Source: Torulaspora globosa (Eukaryota > Ascomycota > Saccharomycetes > Saccharomycetales > Saccharomycetaceae). Taken from it: a DNA stretch of 64,000 nt. The notes beneath the pieces were generated by a model that ran no database searches, had not been told where the DNA came from, and worked only from the letters and a program-made list of their open reading frames with translations. Of the stretch, positions 15,569-24,064 are shown in pieces; position 1 is the first letter of the stretch; the number at the start of each line of letters is the position of its first letter. The position numbers and the translations under genes are program-made. Location: assembly GCF_014133895.1 (NCBI RefSeq), contig NC_050733.1:310001-374000 (forward strand). The letters are read 5' to 3'.

Positions 15569-18070
15569 CTATTCCAAGCTGTCCAAGACTTCCTTGATGT
15601 GGCATATTCTCGAAGATATAATGTGAAGATCACCTTTCACTCTCTTAATGTAGTCGGAAGACAACTCGACACCGAGAGATCCTTTAATCAACTTCTTGAA
15701 ATGGCTGATCGTAAAGTTTCTGCTTCTCTGAGGGTCAAATCTGCCATCCGTGAGAGCGTCAACCTGAGTCAAGAATTTCAGGAAATATTCGCATAGAATT
15801 TCTGGCGAATCGATAGGAAGCTTTGGTAACACCTGCTCAAAGGGTTTGGAGACGCATAATACTTTATGGGAGTTCCCACTGTGGTATCGAAATTCGTAGA
15901 TGCCTGGTTCAAAAAACAACAAACTTGAATCGAAAACAATCTTCCCCTCAACAAGGGAGCCTTTCTTGAAATATGCGATGGACCTGTTGTTCGGTGTATC
16001 TTCAGGATAACCTGCGGGTGAAGTCGCACTCCAGTGGCCTAACGAGGAGCTCTTTGTTCTCCGCCGATCGCTTCCAGACCTTAGAACATCATACAGCCCC
16101 ACCCAGTCATCTGTTTTGTACGTAGACGAGGGAACACTCCAATCCAAAGTAATGGGCTGACCCACAACAAAGCTGCCGGTGCCGTAACTCTCGATTTCCA
16201 ATCTGCAGCTTGCGGACCGCTGAGATGTGACGTTGCAGAAAGCATCCTCCATAGCGTCCTCCAAATTTTGCAACTCAGCTTTCTGGTCTACCTCTTCATC
16301 CAAGACATTGTTAGAGAGTGCCGATTCCTTCTCATCGTTTATGTCCTGCAACAGTGCTCTGATGACCACCTCCTCAATCTTGTCAACTATGCCAGATACA
16401 CGCCGCCAAGTTTTAGACTCCAACAGGGTCTTTTCAATACCCCCAATTCGCATTTTAGCGCCATAGATTTTACTCATATGAGGTTGCTCAATGAATCTAA
16501 CCAGAATGAAGTTAGTTATGGTCCAAAGAGCAGCAAGCGCAATGTTCTCCCAGTAGAAGTTTGTCATCAGGACAGTACCCCAAACACCAGCTACGCCTAG
16601 AATGGCCTCCGGGTTGTTCAAGTACCTGTAAATGCCATGCGAGGTTAAAGCCCTTTTAGTCACATAGTTTGTCAGGAAGAAATCTCCGTAAAACCAGCCA
16701 AAATCATAGATGGCAGACCTAATTTCGGAGTTACACCATGATTGCAGTGAACAAAGTAATAAGCCAAAAATCAGTTGAGTGTTATCAACATTTGGATAGA
16801 GATCACGGACTCTTGAAAACGTCTGACAACCAAGTAGGGTGTAAGTGAGGCATAGCGAAAAGTTGTAAATGAACTGCCACTGTTGATATGAATGCACTTG
16901 AGTATGTCCATTCTTCAAGTATAGTTTTGTAAACCATTTTTCTTTTGATTGTTTGTAAAGTATGATGGACACACCTATCGAAGAAAAGGCCTTTGCACCA
17001 AAAGCCAAATTGAACAGAAGCTGATCACTTGGTTTAATGAAAACGGTCCATAATATCAAACAAATAGACGTCGCTATCGTGAAATAGTCGGAAAACCTCA
17101 GAATGTCAAAATTGGCGAATCCAAATCCGGTGTTTATTAATGGTCTAGAATAGTTGTAATTTTTTTTGGCAATTAGGTCATCAATCTTACTGTTCGTCTC
17201 GGATTCCGCATTCGACTCGCTACCATATGTTCTTTCGATATGTGGAGACTCGACATATTTCAGGAAAAGGTATTGCATATAATGACCACACATCGAAACC
17301 AAGAGCACGCGATAATCACCGCAAATCAGAGAAAGACCATAGTAGCCCAAATACCCGATAGAATACATTGGGTGAGGAGAAATATTGAACACTCCATCGA
17401 ACACAAGTTCACTATCTTGCAGAAAGAAGAAATCTCCCCAATACCAAGCGTAGTCCTTCACAACACGGTGCGCATCGACCTTAACCCAGATGTTGAATAG
17501 AACCATGGAAATGCCAACCGCAGTTTTCCAATTGATCAGTGCAGCTTTCTCTTGCGGTAGCGAGAGATAGACATATATCACATAAGTGCAAAAGTCCTGC
17601 ATGAGAATGAGATCAACAAACTGGCGAAACAGAAGCCAAACGTTCAGTTCCTCGGGGTTCTCATACACCTTGTAATCTTTAGACATCTTGGTGAACAGCT
17701 CAAACTGGCAAAACTTGGCGAGAAGAGATCCAGTGCCTTTCTGAAAGAGCTTATTGCGTCTGGCAAACTTCGTGAGCGATTCCCAATGAGATTGAAAATG
17801 GAGAACAGTTCCAATTCCCAGGTTATAACCGATTCTCCAAAACATATACTGAAACAGGAAGACCATTTTTACGATTTTCAATTCACATCTTTGCAGAAGC
17901 CAGTAACATAGACCGAAATTAGACAGTAAAGCCAAAGTAATACAGATCTCGAGAAATGATTTTCTAACTGTGGGGTCAAATAGAGAACGGACCATATCAT
18001 GGGTGACTGGTGGGTCAAATGTCACCCCCGTTGACCGAGTTCTCGCGGAATGTTTCTGATCCCGACTCAT
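15569..18070 (-). CDS. CHO2: Cho2, phosphatidylethanolamine N-methyltransferase
   Basis: An 833-residue polytopic membrane protein (869 in S. cerevisiae). After a short N-terminus containing ARTRSTGVTFDPPVTHDMVR there are many hydrophobic segments up to about residue 560. The protein holds two related methyltransferase-like halves, each with the pattern of an aromatic loop and a glycine turn (GVFNISPHPMYSIGYLGYYG and GIYRYLNNPEAILGVAGVWG). A soluble C-terminal domain follows (about 600-833) ending in SRICHIKEVLDSLE. Cho2 performs the first S-adenosylmethionine-dependent methylation of phosphatidylethanolamine towards phosphatidylcholine in the ER. The start is a clear ATG at 18070. A CATGTGAAAA element upstream fits the known inositol/choline control of this gene. 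Confidence 0.96.
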   Translation of the reverse strand: MSRDQKHSARTRSTGVTFDPPVTHDMVRSLFDPTVRKSFLEICITLALLSNFGLCYWLLQRCELKIVKMVFLFQYMFWRIGYNLGIGTVLHFQSHWESLTKFARRNKLFQKGTGSLLAKFCQFELFTKMSKDYKVYENPEELNVWLLFRQFVDLILMQDFCTYVIYVYLSLPQEKAALINWKTAVGISMVLFNIWVKVDAHRVVKDYAWYWGDFFFLQDSELVFDGVFNISPHPMYSIGYLGYYGLSLICGDYRVLLVSMCGHYMQYLFLKYVESPHIERTYGSESNAESETNSKIDDLIAKKNYNYSRPLINTGFGFANFDILRFSDYFTIATSICLILWTVFIKPSDQLLFNLAFGAKAFSSIGVSIILYKQSKEKWFTKLYLKNGHTQVHSYQQWQFIYNFSLCLTYTLLGCQTFSRVRDLYPNVDNTQLIFGLLLCSLQSWCNSEIRSAIYDFGWFYGDFFLTNYVTKRALTSHGIYRYLNNPEAILGVAGVWGTVLMTNFYWENIALAALWTITNFILVRFIEQPHMSKIYGAKMRIGGIEKTLLESKTWRRVSGIVDKIEEVVIRALLQDINDEKESALSNNVLDEEVDQKAELQNLEDAMEDAFCNVTSQRSASCRLEIESYGTGSFVVGQPITLDWSVPSSTYKTDDWVGLYDVLRSGSDRRRTKSSSLGHWSATSPAGYPEDTPNNRSIAYFKKGSLVEGKIVFDSSLLFFEPGIYEFRYHSGNSHKVLCVSKPFEQVLPKLPIDSPEILCEYFLKFLTQVDALTDGRFDPQRSRNFTISHFKKLIKGSLGVELSSDYIKRVKGDLHIISSRICHIKEVLDSLE

Positions 18071-18192
18071 ACTAGCAGTTAAAAGACGCTTGTTATCGTT
18101 CCCAGGTAATCCTTTGAAAATCCAGACTGCGTCACTCCAGTCTAAAGAATATGAATCTCTATATAGATCAGGTTCAGCGTACTTTTGATGTA

Positions 18193-18202
18193 CATGTGAA
18201 AA
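18193..18202 (+). promoter_or_regulatory. Ino2/Ino4-type element (CATGTGAAAA) upstream of CHO2
   Basis: CATGTGAAAA reads TTTTCACATG on the other strand, matching all but the last base of the UAS-INO/ICRE consensus (WYTTCAYRTGS). It lies about 125 bp before the CHO2 ATG, and a second CATGTG is at 18223-18228. S. cerevisiae CHO2 is a known Ino2/Ino4 target, which supports the assignment. Confidence 0.6.
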
Positions 18203-19649
18203 GTGCGTTGTTCGACATTATTCATGTGCAATTTCAAAGAGCGAGAAGTTAGACAGTTCGACAACGATCTCGAGAAGGTCAAAAAAAGAGACTCGGTCTT
18301 AACGAAAGCTTTTATTTAGTAATGAGTTGCATCATCTAGACCGTATGCCAGAAGTTCTGCCAGGCCTTCCCGCTATCAACCAGCCTTCCAATGCGATCAT
18401 TGTGCTTCTTCTCGAATTTTTCGCCGACAGAGAACTCTGAAGATGGCTAATTGAGACCAAATTGCACAGAAAATGGTCGCTGGCTCGGCGGAGTAGTGTT
18501 AATTTCAGACATGCGAGCTGAGTTATCCTTGCTAAACGTATAAGCAAGGCGCACACTTTGGACATCGGATTCGGTTGTGATTCTCTCAATTAAGCACACT
18601 AGCAAAGATCTAAACTTGATAAGAATCCCTGTTCACTGGTCTTTCAGATGTTGCCTCGTATAGGTTTGTGCAAAATATAGTCGCTCGACCCTCACCAACT
18701 TGCGTTAAACGGCTCCAGGGCTGCACCGAAGTACAGCAACGGAGTTCCGCCATTTTATACGATACAACTACTTTAGGGCGAGACGGCCAGCGTCTGTTCT
18801 GTAGTTGATCTACGTGGAAGATTTGAACCTCGAAGTCTAGTTGCCATGGCAACGCTAAATAGATTTACATCACTTCAAACGGGAACAAACCATCTTCAGA
18901 ACTACTGCGATGGGGCAGTACTATGCATCCAGGGTGTCCAGGGCTGGTGCCCAAATCTGTAGTTATCAAGCCCTTTCTCATCCACTACATAGCTCCCGAT
19001 TTGGTGCCCTGCGGTCAGACAGTCAAGTGAGTCTAGCGAGCAGAATAAAAGGCGCACCAAACACCGAGCGCGCATAGCAAAACGAGCCGGCGGTAGAATA
19101 CGCAGATCGGTTTGAGATTCAAGCACCGAGAACTCTGCCCATTTTCTCACGGGATCAGGCTCCTCAAGCAGGGCTCAACTCGGTCATGCTTAGCAGAGAT
19201 ATAGAGAAATTGCGGGGCCTCCGCTGGTAGATGTTGTATGAAGCTCCAGTTGAGCCGATGTAGCTCATGCCTAGCAAAGGATAAGGGCTCTTGAACATGA
19301 TGATAACAAAGCGAATCAACCAATCAAGAGAACCATAGAATGCCGTCTGATGATCATACAATCCATTAACGAAGAATCAAGGTGACTGGTCCGAAAAGGG
19401 AACTGACGCCAGATTGGTCGATCATGATCTAACAACTATGAAACGATTATGTGCAACATAATCTTATGTGGGAATTGGAAACTTCAGGTGGAATCCAAAT
19501 AGGCTAAGCGAATGGTAGAATTGAAGTGCATAAATACGAGACGAGATAGCTTAGATCCAAGTTGTGCTTCGCTCGATATTTAGCCTCAGAGCTACAAATA
19601 AGTAACCAGTGATAGATCAGTTACTTGTTATGATAACTTTGGTTAAGAA

Positions 19650-20234
19650 TTACCCAAGATACCCATTCTGATCTACTAGCGCCGCCTCCATTGCGTCTCT
19701 CAAGGTGGAAGGTTTGCTTCGGCGCACATTATCGAATCTGGGCTTACTGAGCTGTCGGCTATAAAAAGCTATCGCGACCCGTTCATTAGACTTGAAGTCC
19801 GGGGGCATTTGCTCCCAGTACTTGTTGAGCTGCCGGTTAAGCCGCTCAACGCCAAGGTTTTCTTCAGATAATATCTCTATGGCGTTCCATAGAGCATGGA
19901 CATCAGGTTCTCCGTTTCCGGAACGCTTTAATGAAGTCGTCAAGGACACGTTCAGGTTGCCGTGCCTGTCGACATACATCGACCTCATTTATGTATTGGT
20001 TGGGCCAGTCTTCGGCCGAACCTTTGAGGTGTCTCATCAGATGAAGAATGCGGGCCTCGTCGTTGTTCCAATGGATCTTTCCCATTTCAGACTTCCTGTC
20101 TATAAGAACTTTTCAAGGTTATAGACATCCTTTGACGTACCTTCGAAATATTGTGATGGCATCTGGTTGAACGAGGGATTAAGCTCAAGATCGATCTTTA
20201 AGCTTTGCTTCCCTGGGCCTTCGGAGCTCATCAT
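19650..20234 (-). pseudogene. Decayed Ty3-like gag gene
   Basis: Read on the minus strand, three fragments in different frames make up a Gag3-like protein. An ATG at 20234 starts 44 residues ending in TAG (EGTSKDVYNLEKFL). A second frame from 20085 carries WNNDEARILHLMRHLKGSAEDW, with the acidic-basic helical pattern of the capsid. A third, to a stop at 19650, carries LGVERLN, MPPDF and TLRDAMEAA, which align with the equivalent Ty3 Gag3 blocks (LGIERLN, MPPDF, TLKDAMEEA). At least two frameshifts separate them. Homology ends before the nucleocapsid zinc knuckle; protease, reverse transcriptase and integrase are absent. The element is therefore inactive and truncated. Confidence 0.8.
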
Positions 20235-20270
20235 ATTGATGAGATATCTATTTCAGATAGAGGCAGTTAG

Positions 20271-20289
20271 TAACCAAGCGGCGCTACCA
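20271..20289 (-). mobile_element. Retrotransposon primer binding site (initiator tRNA-Met)
   Basis: On the minus strand TGGTAGCGCCGCTTGGTTA is complementary to the 3' end of yeast initiator tRNA-Met: the first 13 bases match exactly and most of the next few also match. It lies 37 nt before the gag ATG and 2 nt after an LTR-like end (CAACA, minus strand, ending at 20292). This is the order expected at the 5' end of a Ty element and supports the gag call independently. Confidence 0.85.
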
Positions 20290-20291
20290 TA

Positions 20292-20400
20292 TGTTGCGAA
20301 AGGCGGGTAATGTGATGATTTATCACCTATAACGGGGTAGATTCTTAATTGAAGGGCAGCTGCCCCTGCTAGAGCCAAACTCAAGCAGGAAATGCAATAA
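20292..20400 (-). mobile_element. Remnant of the upstream LTR of the Ty3-like element
   Basis: On the plus strand the sequence directly after the PBS begins TGTTGCGAAAGGCGGG, that is, an LTR ending in CAACA when read in the direction of the element. The outer LTR end, expected as another TGTTG/CAACA terminus, is not found before the PKH gene, so the right boundary given is approximate and the LTR may be truncated. It contains a perfect Reb1-type site (20304-20310). Confidence 0.5.
20304..20310 (-). promoter_or_regulatory. Reb1 site (TTACCCG, minus strand) inside the LTR remnant
   Basis: The minus strand reads ATTACCCGC, a full match to RTTACCCGS, about 315 bp upstream of the PKH start. If used, the PKH promoter would be employing sequence derived from a transposon LTR. 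Confidence 0.4.
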
Positions 20401-20425
20401 GATCGGCAGATAGTTTGGGACTGAT

Positions 20426-20432
20426 TGACTCA
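20426..20432 (+). promoter_or_regulatory. Gcn4-type site TGACTCA upstream of PKH
   Basis: A perfect TGACTCA core lies about 190 bp before the PKH ATG. Gcn4/AP-1-type binding is inferred from the motif only. Confidence 0.3.
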
Positions 20433-20622
20433 AAGCACTAGGTAAGGTTCTTGTGCATTTTTCTGGCTTCAATTTGATACCAAATAGTTTGGGTTAGGAG
20501 AGAAACTGTTCCTGCGGCGCTAACTTAAACTTGGATAGAAAAGAGCGGCGGCTACGGGTTTCATGGAATTAGACATTGAGTGAGTTGAGCAGTTGGATTT
20601 GTTTTCATAGCTTCACAGATCG

Positions 20623-23600
20623 ATGACGATAGCGGGAGAAGATTCGAGGCCTTTATTGCCAACAGATGAATATCAGATCGCCTCGCAATTGGCGAAGAAG
20701 CATGGTGTGGTTCAGCGAGGGTCAGCCAATTTCTCAATCAGAAGCTCATCTAATCGAAATATCTCTCATTTGTATGTAAAGAAGCCGGCTCCTTTGGAAA
20801 AAGCATTGACAGACACAGATAATTTCATTGAAATACATGCCAAAAGAGCACATCAAATGGAGGGCAGCGAGGACGAGAGCAAGCCTGCAGAAGCAGTAGA
20901 TGGATCCAGTACCTATTCCTTGGAAAGTGAGGACGCTAGCGAGAAGTCGCTTGGCGAAGGAACCGCATCAACCGGGGATGAGAAGGACTATTTGGACTTG
21001 GGACATCAAATGGATTTGGACCCGCGACTCAAGAAACAACGGGAGGAATGGGCTGAAAGAGGTGCAGCCAAGATACTCCGGGAGGTAACGAATCCAGAAA
21101 CAGGGAAAACCACGAAACATGTTGTTAAAAAGGGAATTAAGGACTTCATTTTTGGAGATACCCTGGGAGACGGTTCCTATTCAACAGTATTGTTGGCTAC
21201 ATCGAAGGAAAGTGGGAAGAAATATGCAGTGAAGGTACTCAGCAAGGAGTATCTGATACGCCAAAAGAAAGTGAAATATGTTAATATCGAGAAAAGCGCC
21301 TTACAAAGGCTGAATAACTCAAGGGGTATAATCAAGCTTTTTTTCACTTTTCAGGATGAATCCAGCCTTTATTTTCTTTTGGAATATGCACCGAACGGTG
21401 ATTTCCTATCAGTTATGAAGAAATTTGGGTCTCTAAGTGAGGAATGTGCCTGTTATTATGCTGCTCAGATCATTGATTCAATCAGTTTATTGCATTCAAG
21501 AGGCATAATCCACAGAGATATGAAGCCTGAAAATATACTGTTGGATAAAAATATGAAGATTAAACTGACTGATTTTGGGACGGCCAAGATTTTGGACCCC
21601 GAACCAGATTCAACCGATTCCTTCGACTTATTTTCCAGATCTAAGTCCTTTGTCGGTACGGCTGAGTATGTGTCACCAGAACTTCTGAATGATAACTACG
21701 TTGACTTCCGCTGCGATATTTGGGCCTTCGGTTGCATATTATTTCAGATGATCGCGGGTAAGCCACCTTTCAAAGCAACGAATGAATATTTAACATTCCA
21801 GAAAGTTATGAAAGTTCAATACGCCTTTACGGCAGGCTTTCCACTGGTAATTAGAGATTTGGTGAAAGGTATTCTAGTCAAGCAGCCCGATCAAAGATTA
21901 ACTATCCCACAGATCCAGAAACATCACTTTTTCAAAGATGTAAATTTCAAAGACGGCTCTATTTGGGAACGCCCTGCGCCAGAGATTCAGCCATACAAAG
22001 TGAATGCTAAGTCCATGCAGCCTATACCCGCTTTGAGCACCAGCACTGGGACTTCTAGGCGCCCTGTTCTTACAAGACCTTATGCCAAATCAACCTCGAA
22101 CCTGCCAAGTAACTCAGGTTCAAGTGGATCATCAAATTTAGGCAAGCTGCCCCCCGCTTCTGCCACTCCAACTCAGAAGAAAGCGTTGGATGAAAGAACG
22201 GCTCAAATATTACGCAACGCAAAACGTGCTGTTGGAAATCGGAAGATTGCCAATCAAAACAGGCGGACTACTAGCGGGGCTGCTTCTGCAGCTTCAGTTG
22301 CTTTGGCGGGAAAAGTTTCCGATCCGCCTTCACCTATGGTTACCATTGGATCCCAGTCAAGTGCACTGCAGCACAGAACCAAACCGCCAGCAACTTATAG
22401 AAGTTCAAGTTCGCTCTCAAGCCCGCAAATGAACGGTAGCGACCTTCCTTCTAAATCACCACCCGCTCCCTCTGGAACTACTTCTAGTTCCGCAAAAGCG
22501 CCCAGCTCCCAAAGGGTTGCGTCAGAAAAAACCACTTCACATACAATGAATAAAACTGACGTCATATGGTCGTACTATTTGAAGAATATCGATGAGCATG
22601 TTTTGGGTGTGGGTGAAATTAGTCTAGCTGTCACAACGACGGACTACTTGGAAAAGCGCGTAAGCAAAGCACATGGGTCGTTAGATGATCCTGTTTACGT
22701 CCCTAATTCAAGTAAAACCCGCTTGTCGCAGGTCGTCAGAGCGGGTGGCGACGTTACTGGTTTTCGCACTGATTCTAACCAGAGCCTACCTGCAGAAGCT
22801 ACTTTTTACGAGCAAACGTATTTTGATCATGATAACGTTTCAATGGACTACAAGAAGCCGGGGGGAGAGTTGCCTCAGAGTCCCACTAGTGAGAGGAAAG
22901 TAGCGGGTTCGCCGGTAGAATCCAACGGCTCAGACGATGTAGGAAATCTTGCCATCACAGAGAAGTTCAAGAAACTTTTCCACCACTCTAGCAACAAACT
23001 GGAGAACGTCCATGAACCAATAGAAACGGGAGACTTTTTTAAAAGGATGCTTCTAGTGACCAACCACGGACGCTGTTTAGTTCTGCTAAAGAAACTGAAA
23101 AGCACCCCAGGCACAGCTGCGAATTATCAGTCGATTTACGACATTGATTTGTGTCAGCAAGGTACAAGATTAAAGGAAATTACACTGCCTGCCGCCGACA
23201 ATGACTACAGAATGTTTGCAATACAAACTCCCTATAATTCCTTTGTATGCAAAACAAGCAAGGAAAGTATTGACAGTTGGCTTCGAACGATTTCTGGTGC
23301 AATGAGAAGCGGGCATGGCTATTTTATGGCGAAATTTCGAAAAGGTGATAACGTGAGAAGCGAAGCGTTTGCAGCTGCTAGATTGGCAAGTCCCGGATTG
23401 ACTCATGGTGCAAGGTTTTCTGATAGAGGCGATTCTTCTTCAACGGTTCATCCATCCTCGCCGTCTAAAGCTTTCGACACGGGCAGTCCAAATACATCAG
23501 TAAATGATAGCAAGCAGGACACTAATGGCGGAACATCTGCAACGGCTAAGTCAGGCCGTTTCTTCGAAAGTTTCATCAACTCGAGGGAGAGAACATCGAA

Positions 23601-23880
23601 AAAGCATGCGAGCCCGGTGCCATTACCGACGAAATTGGTGAACGGACTTCCACCGGTGTCAAGTCCAACCAGCTTGAGATCATCCGATCCCCATCACGAC
23701 CCGGGTAGTCCTGCTGCAACTTCCAGCGAGGCGCGTAGAATAGCCACTTTTGGAGTACCCGATCATCATCACGACCCAGGTAGTCCTGCTGCGACTGCGA
23801 AAGAGGCACGCAAGATAGTAACCACCGCTAATTCAAGGCTCTTGGCAAGAAGCGAACAGTCGTTGAGAAGCCCTAAATAG
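20623..23880 (+). CDS. PKH2: PDK1-type protein kinase Pkh1/Pkh2
   Basis: A 1085-residue AGC-family kinase. The catalytic domain spans about 176-440: glycine loop GDGSYSTV, VAIK-type lysine in YAVKVLSKEYL, catalytic loop HRDMKPENILL, DFGTAKIL, activation segment SKSFVGTAEYVSPELL. The N-terminal 170 residues and a long Ser/Pro-rich linker (about 470-640) are disordered. A region at about 800-895 (FFKRMLLVTNHGRCLVLLKKL to SIDSWLRTI) looks like a diverged PH domain. Length fits Pkh2 (1081) better than Pkh1 (766). Pkh kinases respond to sphingoid bases at eisosomes and phosphorylate Ypk1/2, Pkc1 and Sch9. This single gene stands where S. cerevisiae has PKH1 (next to SLD5) and PKH2 (next to YOL098C), so it is the unduplicated representative of both. 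Confidence 0.92.
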   Translation: MTIAGEDSRPLLPTDEYQIASQLAKKHGVVQRGSANFSIRSSSNRNISHLYVKKPAPLEKALTDTDNFIEIHAKRAHQMEGSEDESKPAEAVDGSSTYSLESEDASEKSLGEGTASTGDEKDYLDLGHQMDLDPRLKKQREEWAERGAAKILREVTNPETGKTTKHVVKKGIKDFIFGDTLGDGSYSTVLLATSKESGKKYAVKVLSKEYLIRQKKVKYVNIEKSALQRLNNSRGIIKLFFTFQDESSLYFLLEYAPNGDFLSVMKKFGSLSEECACYYAAQIIDSISLLHSRGIIHRDMKPENILLDKNMKIKLTDFGTAKILDPEPDSTDSFDLFSRSKSFVGTAEYVSPELLNDNYVDFRCDIWAFGCILFQMIAGKPPFKATNEYLTFQKVMKVQYAFTAGFPLVIRDLVKGILVKQPDQRLTIPQIQKHHFFKDVNFKDGSIWERPAPEIQPYKVNAKSMQPIPALSTSTGTSRRPVLTRPYAKSTSNLPSNSGSSGSSNLGKLPPASATPTQKKALDERTAQILRNAKRAVGNRKIANQNRRTTSGAASAASVALAGKVSDPPSPMVTIGSQSSALQHRTKPPATYRSSSSLSSPQMNGSDLPSKSPPAPSGTTSSSAKAPSSQRVASEKTTSHTMNKTDVIWSYYLKNIDEHVLGVGEISLAVTTTDYLEKRVSKAHGSLDDPVYVPNSSKTRLSQVVRAGGDVTGFRTDSNQSLPAEATFYEQTYFDHDNVSMDYKKPGGELPQSPTSERKVAGSPVESNGSDDVGNLAITEKFKKLFHHSSNKLENVHEPIETGDFFKRMLLVTNHGRCLVLLKKLKSTPGTAANYQSIYDIDLCQQGTRLKEITLPAADNDYRMFAIQTPYNSFVCKTSKESIDSWLRTISGAMRSGHGYFMAKFRKGDNVRSEAFAAARLASPGLTHGARFSDRGDSSSTVHPSSPSKAFDTGSPNTSVNDSKQDTNGGTSATAKSGRFFESFINSRERTSKKHASPVPLPTKLVNGLPPVSSPTSLRSSDPHHDPGSPAATSSEARRIATFGVPDHHHDPGSPAATAKEARKIVTTANSRLLARSEQSLRSPK
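23686..23820 (+). repeat. Two-copy 75-bp imperfect repeat at the 3' end of PKH
   Basis: GATCCCCATCACGACCC at 23686 and GATCATCATCACGACCC at 23761 start two related units that encode HHDPGSPAAT followed by EAR(R/K)I. The copies are in frame and sit in the disordered C-terminal tail. The repeat is a local duplication without a recognised function. Confidence 0.8.
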
Positions 23881-24064
23881 ATTGCAAACACACGTTGAAC
23901 TTGAATATTGTTACTTTTAAACGCTGAAGGCATTTTTGCCTCGGGTGAGTGGGAAAAGTTACTACTAGCTAGTACGTAAATCGTGTATCTACATCCCCCA
24001 GGATGGGGACTATGATTTTAGTTCGATGGAAACTAATGATTTTCCTATCCAAAATCGTCCCTGC

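Larger units (their letters stand above)
18071..20622. other. 2.5-kb gene-poor gap holding retrotransposon debris
   Basis: No intact protein gene is seen between CHO2 and the PKH gene. The first 150 bp carry the CHO2 promoter. Between 18300 and 19400 only short frames overlap on both strands, and a GGTTCAAATC on the minus strand near 18823 has no matching tRNA fold around it. From about 19650 to 20292 lies a decayed Ty3-family element. The last 300 bp serve as the PKH promoter. The gap also joins two blocks that are on different chromosomes in S. cerevisiae (VII and XV), so it is a rearrangement breakpoint in one of the lineages. Confidence 0.7.

Noticed and set aside
18780..18860. Possible tRNA gene on the minus strand (GAGGTTCAAATCTTCC, B-box-like)
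   Set aside because: No A box, acceptor stem or cloverleaf can be built around it.
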